NCBI GenBank assembly: GCA_948562205.1
Contig: CAOYAN010000025.1
Span: 1 to 30,093, forward strand
Direction: 5' to 3'
Source: an uncultured Clostridia bacterium
GTDB lineage: Bacteria; Bacillota; Clostridia; TANB77; CAG-465
DNA: 30,093 nucleotides
Made by a program: the position numbers and the translations under genes. Of this stretch, positions 1 to 7,568 are shown one piece after another (position 1 is the stretch's first letter; the number at the start of each line of letters is the position of its first letter). The notes below the pieces were generated by a model, which was not told where the DNA came from, did no database searches, and saw only the letters and a program-made list of their open reading frames with translations.

Positions 1-129
1 ATGTGGTGGTGTGAGAGGGAATAAGTAAAATAATTATTTATTCTCTACTCGATTTTGGCAAATAGTACTAATTAAGATATAATATCTAAAATAACTATAT
101 AATTTCACTATAAATACAGTAGAAAAGAA

Positions 130-667
130 ATGAAGAAAATGAAAAAAATCAAAGTAGCAGATATTTGTTGCCAAACAAATATTATGAGTGTTTATAGTTA
201 TCAAAAATTTACAGATTATTTAATTGATTTTAGCAATGTTACTTTTAATGGTGAAGAAAGACTTGGAAAAGAAGGACATAAGCTTATAATATTAGCAGCT
301 TAAGAAGTTGAATCTAATGCAAGTAGTCATATAAATTATTTATACCTCATTTGGTCATCATTTGAAAATGAAAGATATAGATGCAGTGTATTCAACTGAG
401 CTTCATAAATTTATTCTTCCATTTGATTAGGGTAGTATAAGTATAACTAAAAATTGCATTATAGCATATTGTGATCAGGAAACCGTAATATTCTCTAAGA
501 CTGGTGAGATTATCATGCCAGCAACTAAGAATATATGTCTTAGTCTTGTTGATATATATTCTTTGAAAGGTAAAATTATAGAAGAAAATGTTTGGTTAAC
601 TCATAAGAGTAATAGTATAGCTTATGTTACTAACTTAGCATCTGCATATTTTGATAATTATAAATAA
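130..667 (+). pseudogene. Decayed gene of unknown family
   Basis: A start at 130 (ATGAAGAAAATG) opens a 57-codon frame ending in TAA at 301-303. Coding-like sequence continues past it. The frame that ends at 667 is readable from about 362, is broken once by TAG at 428-430, and then stays open for 78 codons. Joining the pieces needs at least one frameshift between 303 and 362 and two stop readthroughs. Codon composition is the same throughout, so this looks like one gene of about 178 residues broken by mutation rather than three small genes. I do not recognise the family. Two stops of different type (TAA and TAG) argue against stop-codon reassignment. Sequencing error is possible but would need several independent errors. 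Confidence 0.55.
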
Positions 668-674
668 TTAATTT

Positions 675-706
675 AACTCCTCACTAATTTTTTTAGTGGG
701 GAGTTT
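675..706. terminator. Bidirectional terminator-like hairpin
   Basis: The arms AACTCCTCACTA and TAGTGGGGAGTT pair around an AT-rich loop, with one G-T pair. The hairpin lies between the decayed gene ending at 667 and the minus-strand gene ending at 705, so it could serve both. The T tract is short on either strand. Confidence 0.6.
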
Positions 707-1055
707 ATAGTTTATTTGGTATCATACTATCAATTATTCCATATATTGCAGCAGCAATTATACTACTTGTTATAGTTATATAATATCCACTTACAAAAAA
801 TTGAGTTATATATATAATAATACATGCAGAAGTAAAACCTACAAGTCCTCTTCCAAGTGGAATATCGTGTATTCCTGTAACTGTTGCCATTAAATAATCA
901 AGTATAATTATTGTAGTAGCACTAAGTATTAAAATTGGAAAAGATGATATAGTAAAATTTGGTGTGAAAAATACAGTTATTGCAAATATTGATAAAGATG
1001 TAAGAAATCTAATTGCCATTTGTGATAATCTTAATGTATCTAATTTATGTTCCAT
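705..1055 (-). CDS. Small four-helix membrane protein, DUF2512/holin-like
   Basis: This 116-residue protein is mostly hydrophobic. It has four likely membrane helices at about 14-30, 38-56, 70-88 and 92-108, and short polar loops. The loop after helix 2 carries a GIHDIPLGRG stretch. The size and layout resemble the small membrane proteins of Firmicutes annotated as DUF2512 or phage-holin-like; that assignment is from memory of the family's look, not from a decisive motif. A strong AAAGGAGG ribosome binding site lies just before the ATG at 1055. It is a single gene, divergent from the DUF421 gene on the plus strand. There is no lysis partner or phage gene nearby, so a lytic role is unlikely and the function is unknown. 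Confidence 0.7.
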   Translation of the reverse strand: MEHKLDTLRLSQMAIRFLTSLSIFAITVFFTPNFTISSFPILILSATTIIILDYLMATVTGIHDIPLGRGLVGFTSACIIIYITQFFVSGYYITITSSIIAAAIYGIIDSMIPNKL

Positions 1056-1132
1056 AAATCCTCCTTTAAAATTTATTAATATTATTTGTATATTTTTTTA
1101 TTTTATGCAAAAAATACTTTTAGGTGATTTAT

Positions 1133-1780
1133 ATGTTAATTGTATTTTTTAGAGCCTTAATTTTATATGCAATAGTTTTTTTAGTTATAAGGCTAATGGG
1201 AAAAAGAGAACTTTCGAAAGTTCAACCATTTGAACTTGCAATAATAATACTTATATCAGATCTTGCATCTGCACCAATGTCTTCTAGAGGAATATCCCTA
1301 TTTGATGGAGTTGTACCAATAGTAACACTTCTTGTAGCATATATTATATTTACACTTCTTATTCAAAGTAGTAATAAAGTCCAAGATGTAGTTTGTGGTA
1401 AGATAGCAGTAATTATAGAAGATGGAAAAATAGTAGAAGAAGAATTTTCAAAACTTCAATACACAATACCAGATCTTATGAGTCAGTTGAGAGAAAAAGA
1501 TGTATTTAAGATACAAGATGTTAAATGTGCAATGATAGAAAATAATGGAAACATAAGTGTTATAAAAAGTAGTGACAATATGAATAGCATTCCATTAAAC
1601 ATAATTGAAGATGGTAAAATATCAGATGCAAATATAGAGATACTTAATATGACAAATGCAGATGTAGAAAAATTACTTAGTAAAAATAATTTAAGTATGC
1701 AAGATATTCTTGTTGGAACAATGGATGAGAACTCTAAATTTTTATATCAATTAAAAGAGGAGGCGATACAAAATGGCTAA
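1133..1780 (+). CDS. DUF421 (YetF-like) membrane protein
   Basis: The protein has 215 residues. Three N-terminal membrane helices are followed by a soluble C-terminal region. The signature GKRELSKVQPFELAIIIL and the following DLASAPM match the DUF421 family (YetF, YdfS and similar proteins of Bacillus and Clostridia). The later stretches LREKDVFKIQDV and EDGKIVEEEFSKL are the usual family features of the cytoplasmic part. I chose the ATG at 1133 because TAGGTGA sits five bases before it; an in-frame GTG at 1124 lies inside that ribosome binding site. The gene overlaps the next one by 8 bp, so they are co-translated. DUF421 and DUF4363 genes commonly occur as a pair in spore-forming Clostridia. 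The molecular role is not established. Confidence 0.88.
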   Translation: MLIVFFRALILYAIVFLVIRLMGKRELSKVQPFELAIIILISDLASAPMSSRGISLFDGVVPIVTLLVAYIIFTLLIQSSNKVQDVVCGKIAVIIEDGKIVEEEFSKLQYTIPDLMSQLREKDVFKIQDVKCAMIENNGNISVIKSSDNMNSIPLNIIEDGKISDANIEILNMTNADVEKLLSKNNLSMQDILVGTMDENSKFLYQLKEEAIQNG

Positions 1781-2156
1781 ACAAATTATAATTTTTATTG
1801 TATCTGTTGCTCTTTTAGTATTTGGTGGTGTATGGGAGTTAAAATATTTAAATAATACATCAAGATATATTAAGACAGATATTGATTATGTAAAACATGA
1901 AGTAGAAAAAGGAGATTTTGACGCAGCAAAAGAACAGATAAATGAGTTAAAAAATACTTGGGGAGATGTAAGTGATGTATGGAATATATTTGTAAATCAT
2001 GATAGAATAGATGATTTAGAAGAAGCAATAGAAACTTTAAATGCAGATATAGAATTAAAAGATAAGGATAGTGCTATAAAATCTAGTATGATTTTAAAAG
2101 CTATAGTATCTCAAATAGTAGATAAACAAAGATTTTCATTTGAACATGTATTTTAA
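1773..2156 (+). CDS. DUF4363 family protein
   Basis: This 127-residue protein starts inside the end of the DUF421 gene, after AGAGGAGGCG. Residues 4-23 are a hydrophobic N-terminal helix (signal anchor or uncleaved signal). The rest is charged and helical, with WGDVSDVWNIFVNHDRIDDL and EEAIETLNADIELKD, typical of DUF4363. It is likely held at the outer face of the membrane next to its DUF421 partner. A terminator hairpin starts in the stop codon region, so the two genes form a closed transcription unit. The family has no established biochemical function. Confidence 0.8.
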   Translation: MAKQIIIFIVSVALLVFGGVWELKYLNNTSRYIKTDIDYVKHEVEKGDFDAAKEQINELKNTWGDVSDVWNIFVNHDRIDDLEEAIETLNADIELKDKDSAIKSSMILKAIVSQIVDKQRFSFEHVF

Positions 2157-2178
2157 AACGAGCCAAAAAGCTCGTTTT
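2155..2178. terminator. Convergent bidirectional terminator
   Basis: The perfect 9-bp stem AAAACGAGC / GCTCGTTTT closes on a 6-base loop. It sits in the 20-bp gap between the DUF4363 stop codon and the dapA stop codon. Both strands give A-rich upstream and T-rich downstream arms, so it can stop transcription from either side. Confidence 0.85.
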
Positions 2179-3061
2179 AATTTGTTTTTATCTCTATATT
2201 TTTTAATGTATTTAGTAATATATCTATATTTTCTTTAGAAGTAGAAGTAAGTGGAAGTCTTGTTTTTCCAACATCATATTCTAAGATATTCATACATTCT
2301 TTTATCATAATAGGGTTTACATCTATAAATAATTTTTGTGCAAGGTCAAATATTTTAAAAAATAGATTTTTAGATGTTTTTGAGTTTCCATCAAAGTATT
2401 CATAGCAAATGTCATGTACTTCATTTGGTAGAATATTTGCTAAAACTGATATTACGCCACTACCGCCAACAGATAAAATAGGAAGAATTAAGTCATCATT
2501 TCCAGAATAAATAAGGAAATTTTCATCTACTATATTTCGTATGTTTATAATCCTAGAAATATCAGGTGAAGCTTCTTTTAGACCTACAATATTTTTTATT
2601 TTAGATAATTTTTTTATAGTATCTACAGATATGTTTACACCTGTTCTAGATGGAACATTATATAATATAATTGGAAAATCTGATACAGCATTTGCTATTT
2701 CTAAGTAGTGTTCATATAAACCTTCCATATTACATTTGTTATAATATGGTGTTACTACAAGTGCACCATTTGCACCTACTTTTTTTGCATATTTTGTCAT
2801 TTCGATTGCTATCTTTGTATTATTACTTCCAGTACCTGCAATAATTGGAATTTTACCATTTGCAATTTTTACTGAAAAATTTATTAGTTCCTTTTTTTCA
2901 TCATTAGATAGTGTAGAAGACTCACCAGTTGTGCCACATACAATTATTGCATCTGTTTTATTTTGTATATGCATATTTATTAATTCTTCAAGTTTTGTAT
3001 AATTTATATTATTTTCTTTTGTAAAGGGTGTAACTAAGGCTACTCCTGATCCTTTAAACAT
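2177..3061 (-). CDS. dapA: 4-hydroxy-tetrahydrodipicolinate synthase
   Basis: The product condenses pyruvate with aspartate semialdehyde, the first committed step of the lysine, diaminopimelate and dipicolinate pathway. It acts in the cytoplasm as a class I TIM-barrel aldolase. The 294 residues are the normal family length. Visible active-site features are GTTGES (Thr44-Thr45), the TPYYNK stretch with Tyr107, LYNVPSRTGV with Tyr134 and Arg139, and GLKEAS with the Schiff-base Lys162. The ATG at 3061 follows a GAGAGGTAA ribosome binding site. No other lysine gene is near and the 129-bp upstream region is too short for a full lysine riboswitch. It is divergent from the MerR gene. Related aldolases (N-acetylneuraminate lyase and others) share the fold, but the motif set favours DapA. 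Confidence 0.93.
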   Translation of the reverse strand: MFKGSGVALVTPFTKENNINYTKLEELINMHIQNKTDAIIVCGTTGESSTLSNDEKKELINFSVKIANGKIPIIAGTGSNNTKIAIEMTKYAKKVGANGALVVTPYYNKCNMEGLYEHYLEIANAVSDFPIILYNVPSRTGVNISVDTIKKLSKIKNIVGLKEASPDISRIINIRNIVDENFLIYSGNDDLILPILSVGGSGVISVLANILPNEVHDICYEYFDGNSKTSKNLFFKIFDLAQKLFIDVNPIMIKECMNILEYDVGKTRLPLTSTSKENIDILLNTLKNIEIKTN

Positions 3062-3155
3062 AAATTTACCTCTCTTTCTATTAGATTATATTAAGTATTA
3101 GTTTTATTAATGATTAAATTACAAAAGATTTTTTAAACAAATTATATAAAAACTA

Positions 3156-3186
3156 TTGACTTAGAGTAAACTCTAAATGATATAAT
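3156..3186 (+). promoter_or_regulatory. MerR-type promoter and operator
   Basis: The -35 hexamer TTGACT (3156-3161) and the -10 hexamer TATAAT (3181-3186) are separated by 19 bp instead of 17. The spacer contains the perfect palindrome TTAGAGTAAACTCTAA (3161-3176). An overlong spacer holding a dyad is the hallmark of promoters that MerR-family proteins untwist for activation. The adjacent MerR gene makes autoregulation the simple reading. Confidence 0.88.
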
Positions 3187-3190
3187 ACAT

Positions 3191-3577
3191 ATGGTGAGAG
3201 CATTGAAGATAAATGAAGTAAGTAAAAAATGTGATATTTCACAAGATACATTAAGATATTACGAAAGGGTGGGACTTATAGGGCCTATTAAAAAGAGTAA
3301 GAGTGGAATTAGAGACTATAGTGTAGATGATATAAATAGGATCGAGTTTGTAAAATGTATGAGAGGGGCAGATATGCCAATTGATAATCTTGTAAAGTAT
3401 ATGAGACTATTTGATATTGGAGATTCAACAATAGAGGAGAGAAAAAAGTTACTACTTTTACAAAAAGAAAATCTTGAAAATAAAATGAGGGATATGAAAA
3501 AGGCATATGATAAGCTAAATTATAAAATTGATTTATATAATAAAAAGGAATTAGAGATAAGTATAAATAAAAAATAA
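3191..3577 (+). CDS. MerR family transcriptional regulator
   Basis: The protein begins with the winged helix-turn-helix of MerR proteins (KINEVSKKCDISQDTLRYYE, then RVGLIGPIKKSKSGIRDYS) and ends in a charged coiled coil of about 45 residues that would form the dimer. It has no C-terminal metal-binding cysteine cluster, so it resembles the aldehyde/stress-type (AdhR-like) regulators more than metal sensors; that is inference. The ATG at 3191 is only 4 bp after the -10 box, upstream of the expected transcription start, so the true start is probably GTG 3194 (leaderless) or TTG 3203, which gives the usual family N-terminus and has GGTGAG before it. It likely controls itself and the DUF362 gene 70 bp downstream. 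A small hairpin (3605-3624) lies in that gap. Confidence 0.9.
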   Translation: MVRALKINEVSKKCDISQDTLRYYERVGLIGPIKKSKSGIRDYSVDDINRIEFVKCMRGADMPIDNLVKYMRLFDIGDSTIEERKKLLLLQKENLENKMRDMKKAYDKLNYKIDLYNKKELEISINKK

Positions 3578-3647
3578 ATATATACAAATAATATTAAAAG
3601 TTAATAGCACTAAAAATAGTGTTAAATATAAAGAAAGGAATGATTAT

Positions 3648-4529
3648 ATGGAAAAATCAAAAGTATATTTTACTAAGGAGATTACACCTGAGAGTTTAAT
3701 TAAAATTTATGATGCTGTAGGATTTAAGCTTAATGGAAAGGTTGCTGTAAAAATCTCTACTGGAGAGCCTGGAGGTCACAATTTTTTAAATCCTAATTTA
3801 ATAAAGGATTTAGTACAAGAACTAAATGGAACAATTGTTGAATGTAATACTGCATATGGTGGTAAAAGAATGGTAGTAGAAGATCATTTGCAAACTGTAA
3901 AAGATCATGGATTTACTGCTATTGCAGATGTAGATATTATGGATGCAGAAGGAGATATGGCACTTCCTGTAACAGGTGGTAAACATTTAAAGGAAAACTA
4001 TGTAGGTATTAATCTTAAAAATTATGATTCAATGCTTATGTTATCACATTTTAAAGGTCATGCTATGGGAGGATTTGGTGGAGCACTTAAGAATATGTCA
4101 ATTGGTGTTGCATCAAGTGAAGGAAAAGCATGGATACATACTGCTGGAAAAACAAGAAATCCATCAGAACTTTGGGCAAATTTACCAGAGCAAGATCATT
4201 TCTTAGAATCAATGGCAGAAGCTGATGAGTCAGTTATAAGTTATATGAAAGGTAATATTTTATATATAAATGTTATAAATAATTTATCTATAGACTGTGA
4301 TTGTGATAGTAATCCAGAAGATCCATGTATGAAAGATATTGGTATAGTAGCATCCACTGATCCAGTTGCGTGTGATATGGCAGGATTAGACCTTGTATAT
4401 AATTCAGAAGATGAAGGAAAATATCGTTTAATAGAGAGAATTGAATCAAAACATGGAATTCATACTGTAGAATATGCTGAAAAACTTGGTATTGGAAGTA
4501 CTAAATATGAACTAATAAATATAGATTAA
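3648..4529 (+). CDS. DUF362 domain protein
   Basis: This is a 293-residue cytoplasmic protein. The central stretch SHFKGHAMGGFGGALKNMSI is the signature of the DUF362 family, and the C-terminal STDPVACDMAGLDLVY also matches it. Many family members carry an added 4Fe-4S ferredoxin domain. This one does not, although a DCDCDSNPEDPC cluster near residue 220 could bind metal. The function is unknown; the family is often found with redox and stress genes. It lies 70 bp after the MerR gene with no clear promoter between them, has its own AGAAAGGAA ribosome binding site, and ends at a strong terminator. The pair therefore looks like a regulator with its single target. Confidence 0.87.
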   Translation: MEKSKVYFTKEITPESLIKIYDAVGFKLNGKVAVKISTGEPGGHNFLNPNLIKDLVQELNGTIVECNTAYGGKRMVVEDHLQTVKDHGFTAIADVDIMDAEGDMALPVTGGKHLKENYVGINLKNYDSMLMLSHFKGHAMGGFGGALKNMSIGVASSEGKAWIHTAGKTRNPSELWANLPEQDHFLESMAEADESVISYMKGNILYINVINNLSIDCDCDSNPEDPCMKDIGIVASTDPVACDMAGLDLVYNSEDEGKYRLIERIESKHGIHTVEYAEKLGIGSTKYELINID

Positions 4530-4537
4530 TATATTTT

Positions 4538-4562
4538 GTGGGGAATTTTTCCCCACTTTTTT
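4538..4562 (+). terminator. Rho-independent terminator
   Basis: The stem GTGGGG / CCCCAC with loop AATTTTT is followed by six T residues. It lies 9 bp after the DUF362 stop codon and closes the merR-DUF362 unit. Confidence 0.9.
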
Positions 4563-4571
4563 AGTTTTTCG

Positions 4572-4620
4572 TGCCAAAAAAGTGTTGCTTTTGATAAAAT
4601 ATTCATGCCAAAAAGTGTTG
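4572..4620 (+). repeat. Two direct repeats TGCCAAAAA(A)GTGTTG
   Basis: TGCCAAAAAAGTGTTG (4572-4587) and TGCCAAAAAGTGTTG (4606-4620) lie 34 bp apart, close to three helical turns. They sit upstream of the helicase gene. A TATAAT at 4649-4654 has no good -35 at normal spacing, so these repeats may bind an activator. A related core occurs in inverted orientation at 7474-7487. Confidence 0.6.
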
Positions 4621-4777
4621 ACTATACAAATTATTTCTTACAAATAGATATAATACTTATTAAATTTATTTGTTTTTAATCAAAAGATTTAAAATATTAT
4701 TATAATTATTGCAAATAAAAAATGTATAATATATAATATGATTGTAAATTATAAAAGTAGAAAATGGAGGAATAGAT

Positions 4778-6475
4778 ATGGAAAATGGAAAAGGTTTAGA
4801 TTTAAAAAGTTTTGAAGAAATGCTTGAGAAAAAGCAACCAGTAGATAATTCATATATAAAAAAAGAAGAGGTAAAAACAGATCCTAATTTGAGTAAGTGG
4901 CAAAGTACAATTGCACAAAATAAAAGGGTTGTTGTAGAAGAGAAAGTTGAAGAGGAAAAATATCCAGAAAGACTTAAAAATATTACTCTTGAGAGAAGAT
5001 ATATTGGACTTTTATTAGAGACACCTAAGGCTATTATGAAATATTTCTTTTTATACGATGATTGTCTATTTGAAAGTGCTGAAATGTTAAATATATATAA
5101 AAGTGTACTTTTTACAGAGGGTGCAATGTATACTCCAGAAGTAGCCAAAAAAAGATTTAGTTTTGCTAAAATTACTGATGAAGTTCAAAGACTTAAAAGA
5201 ACTTTAATTAGTGAAGTTCAAGGTAAGGGCTATAGTATGGAGAAAACATATGTAGAACTAAAAAAATTATTTATTTTAAGAAAAAGTTACCTAGAGACTC
5301 CGCTTCAAGAATTACAAAATAAAGTAGTTGATATAATAGATTATAAGTTATATGATAAAATGTCTGTAGAAGAAGTAGAGGCAGCCATAAACCAGGTAAA
5401 TGTAACTGGAAAGTTTAAACAAGCAGTTTTAAATAAAGATCTTACAGAGTTTTTAGAGAAAGGCTCTAATAACTTGACTGATGGGCTATCTCTTCCTTTC
5501 CCTATACTTACTAGTGTATTTAAGGGAATTAGAAAAGGTGAGACAATGGCATATGCTATGCCATCTAATACTGGTAAGAGTAGATATACAATTAATATTG
5601 CAACATATACAGCACTAGTTCATAAGAAAAAAGTATTAATTATATCTAATGAAATGTCAGAAGAAAAGATGAGACTTTGTCTTATCACTACTATTTTAAA
5701 TAATCCAGATATTCAAAAAATACATGGTAAAAAAATAAAAAAATCTGAGGGAGAACTACTACAGTTTAAATTTAGACCAGATGATGCAAGTTCTGTTAGA
5801 GTTGATGAAGATGGTTTTATACTAAAAGAAGATGGAGAAACACAAGAGGCTTTTGTATCAAGGCTTCAGAGATGTTCTACTGAGTTTAATGATGTTATAG
5901 CAGTTACTGATTGGGCAAATCAAGAGATAAATAATTCTATTTATTTTGTAAATATTACAGATCATACAAATGAAGAACTACAAAAAGTTATAATAAACTA
6001 TTTTTATAAAGAAAAAATACAATATGTATTTTATGATACTCTAAAGACTGATACAGCAAATATTGGAATAGGTGAAGAATTAAAGAAGACTGCAACAATA
6101 CTGTCTAATATTGCACAAAACTTTGAAGTATTTATCTTTGCTACATTACAGCTTACTGAGAGCTCAACGCTACCTATTAATTTAACAATAAATGATCTTG
6201 CAGTTAGTAGAACTGTAAAAGAGGTACTAGATACACTATGCTTAATAAAACAAATAAATAGGGATGACTATGATGATTATATTTACTCTTTAAAAGAAGT
6301 AGATACAGAATTTTTTGAACTTGAAAAATTTGAAGATCCTGATGTAAGATATTATGCATGTGTAGTTGATAAAAACAGAGCAGGAGCAAAGCCTAAAATT
6401 TTATTTAGACTAAATCTTGCATATAATAGTTGGGAAGAACTTGGATATTTAAAATTAAAACATAGAAAAGACTAA
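4778..6475 (+). CDS. DnaB-like replicative helicase homologue
   Basis: The protein has 565 residues. Residues 1-65 are charged and probably disordered. Residues 70-125 resemble the DnaB N-terminal domain (LERRYIGLLLETPKAIM and later LNIYKSVLFTEGAMYTP). From about 235 there is a RecA-type ATPase core with Walker A AMPSNTGKS (260-268), the DnaB-like ISNEMSEEKM segment just after it, a hydrophobic strand ending in YDTLKTD as the Walker B region, and FATLQLTE near the end. The likely role is hexameric DNA unwinding. It is longer and more divergent than chromosomal DnaB and has no loader, primase or origin beside it, so it is probably an accessory or phage-derived helicase. The GGAGGAAT ribosome binding site supports the ATG at 4778. 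A hairpin terminator follows. Confidence 0.75.
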   Translation: MENGKGLDLKSFEEMLEKKQPVDNSYIKKEEVKTDPNLSKWQSTIAQNKRVVVEEKVEEEKYPERLKNITLERRYIGLLLETPKAIMKYFFLYDDCLFESAEMLNIYKSVLFTEGAMYTPEVAKKRFSFAKITDEVQRLKRTLISEVQGKGYSMEKTYVELKKLFILRKSYLETPLQELQNKVVDIIDYKLYDKMSVEEVEAAINQVNVTGKFKQAVLNKDLTEFLEKGSNNLTDGLSLPFPILTSVFKGIRKGETMAYAMPSNTGKSRYTINIATYTALVHKKKVLIISNEMSEEKMRLCLITTILNNPDIQKIHGKKIKKSEGELLQFKFRPDDASSVRVDEDGFILKEDGETQEAFVSRLQRCSTEFNDVIAVTDWANQEINNSIYFVNITDHTNEELQKVIINYFYKEKIQYVFYDTLKTDTANIGIGEELKKTATILSNIAQNFEVFIFATLQLTESSTLPINLTINDLAVSRTVKEVLDTLCLIKQINRDDYDDYIYSLKEVDTEFFELEKFEDPDVRYYACVVDKNRAGAKPKILFRLNLAYNSWEELGYLKLKHRKD

Positions 6476-6497
6476 AAAATGAAAAAGATAAATAAAA

Positions 6498-6532
6498 TTA
6501 AAGATGCAGTAATTACTTATTGCATCTTTAAT
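6498..6532. terminator. Convergent bidirectional terminator
   Basis: The arms TTAAAGATGCA and TGCATCTTTAA pair perfectly over a 13-base loop. They lie between the helicase gene and the convergent gene ending at 6572, and serve both strands. Confidence 0.8.
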
Positions 6533-6571
6533 TAAAAAATATTGTTATTTTCAGAATACTTATTTAAATAA

Positions 6572-7393
6572 TTATATAATACTTGGACACATTTCAAATT
6601 TAATTTTAAAGAGGCTAAAATCACTTAGTCTATTTTGATCTATACAGTCAAGTAAAAAATCAAGTTCCCTTATATTTTTGCAAGCTCTAATAAGTGCTGG
6701 GTGTAAATTTGACTTAAACATTAATTCAAGTCCAAGATCAAGAGCATAAGAAAAAGAGCCCTTTTCTTTTTTAGTTATAAGTTTGTATCCTTCATTAAAT
6801 CTAGAAATAGCAGAATTGTTAAACTCTGATAATGGAATGGTATATAACTTTTCAATTACTTCATCTTCACTATTGTAGTTTCCTGTATCAAGTAGTTTTT
6901 GAATTTCTTCATATTTGTATGGTAAAATTACTGCATTCCTTTTCTCAGAAATAAGTAAAGTGTTATTATCTAGTAAGTTTGTATTAATATTTGATGTTTC
7001 ATTACCATTTGAAATATCAACACTTTCTTTAAAATTATTGAATTCTTGTAAGTTATCATTTAACTTAGTCACTAAATTATTTAATTTATCACATATGTAA
7101 TTATATACATCAATCTTAGATATTAAATAATTTTTATCATTATTTTCTAAGTATTCACTAAGAGAATTAGTAAGTATTTTTTTAGAAATATCAATAAGTG
7201 ATAAAATCATTTCAATATCAGGTATTAATAATTTACATTTAGCAAATATTTCATCTGTATTATTTTTACTAAGTGTAATTATCTCATTTTGAGTAGTTTT
7301 TAAATCTTCATAAATAGAGTTTTGATTATTTAATTCAAGTTCTATACTTTCTTTAATATTTTCATTAAAATCTGTTAATTTTTTAAAATTCAT
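6572..7393 (-). CDS. Unrecognised coiled-coil cytoplasmic protein
   Basis: I do not recognise this protein of 273 residues. The first 125 residues are almost entirely charged helix with heptad-like leucine and isoleucine spacing. An Asn/Ser-rich linker follows at about 126-150. The C-terminal part looks folded, with LPYKYEEIQKLLDTG, an aromatic FSYALDLGLELMF stretch and HPALIRACKNIRELDFLLD. No signal peptide or membrane helix is visible. The ATG at 7393 has GGATGTGA five bases before it; an in-frame GTG at 7402 overlaps that site. It converges on the helicase gene and shares with it the GCCAAAAGTG upstream motif, which hints at joint control. Confidence 0.7.
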   Translation of the reverse strand: MNFKKLTDFNENIKESIELELNNQNSIYEDLKTTQNEIITLSKNNTDEIFAKCKLLIPDIEMILSLIDISKKILTNSLSEYLENNDKNYLISKIDVYNYICDKLNNLVTKLNDNLQEFNNFKESVDISNGNETSNINTNLLDNNTLLISEKRNAVILPYKYEEIQKLLDTGNYNSEDEVIEKLYTIPLSEFNNSAISRFNEGYKLITKKEKGSFSYALDLGLELMFKSNLHPALIRACKNIRELDFLLDCIDQNRLSDFSLFKIKFEMCPSII

Positions 7394-7455
7394 ATATCTC
7401 ACATCCTAAAAAAATTATATATCAAAAAAATTTAAAAGACAATTTAAAAAATGTA

Positions 7456-7461
7456 ATTATA
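7456..7461 (-). promoter_or_regulatory. Probable -10 box of the coiled-coil gene
   Basis: On the minus strand this reads TATAAT, about 65 bp before the ATG at 7393. The 22-bp palindrome begins one base away and occupies the -35 region, where no good hexamer is seen. The palindrome is therefore placed to repress or activate this promoter. Confidence 0.5.
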
Positions 7462-7462
7462 T

Positions 7463-7484
7463 CAAAAGTGATATATCACTTTTG
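7463..7484. promoter_or_regulatory. 22-bp perfect palindrome, probable operator
   Basis: CAAAAGTGATA is followed directly by its reverse complement TATCACTTTTG. The site lies in the divergent region between the coiled-coil gene (minus) and the TasA/SipW operon (plus), about 85 bp before the latter's start. Its half-site is part of the GCCAAAAGTG motif also found twice ahead of the helicase gene. With no loop and no T tract, it looks like a dimeric regulator site rather than a terminator. Confidence 0.7.
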
Positions 7485-7568
7485 GCGACATAAAAGACTT
7501 TTTTTAGACAAATTATTGAATAAAAAAATAGTATGAAATATTATAATTTTGTGAGGAGGTTAAAATAT

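Noticed and set aside
431..667. Functional small gene using a reassigned TAG codon
   Set aside because: TAA also interrupts the upstream part and a frameshift is needed, so decay explains it better; all other genes here use standard stops.
705..1055. Phage lysis holin
   Set aside because: No endolysin or phage structural gene lies nearby and the gene sits among chromosomal genes.
964..1152. Plus-strand reading frame opposite the small membrane protein
   Set aside because: It lacks a ribosome binding site and overlaps a well-supported minus-strand gene.
2177..3190. Lysine riboswitch upstream of dapA
   Set aside because: Only about 130 bp separate dapA from the divergent MerR promoter and no lysine-element motifs are visible there.
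4572..4620. CRISPR array
   Set aside because: There are only two short repeats with no further units, and they lie in a promoter region.
7533..7568. Upstream extension of the TasA-like protein
   Set aside because: The strong GAGGAGGT site lies inside this extension and points to the ATG at 7569, where a normal signal peptide begins.
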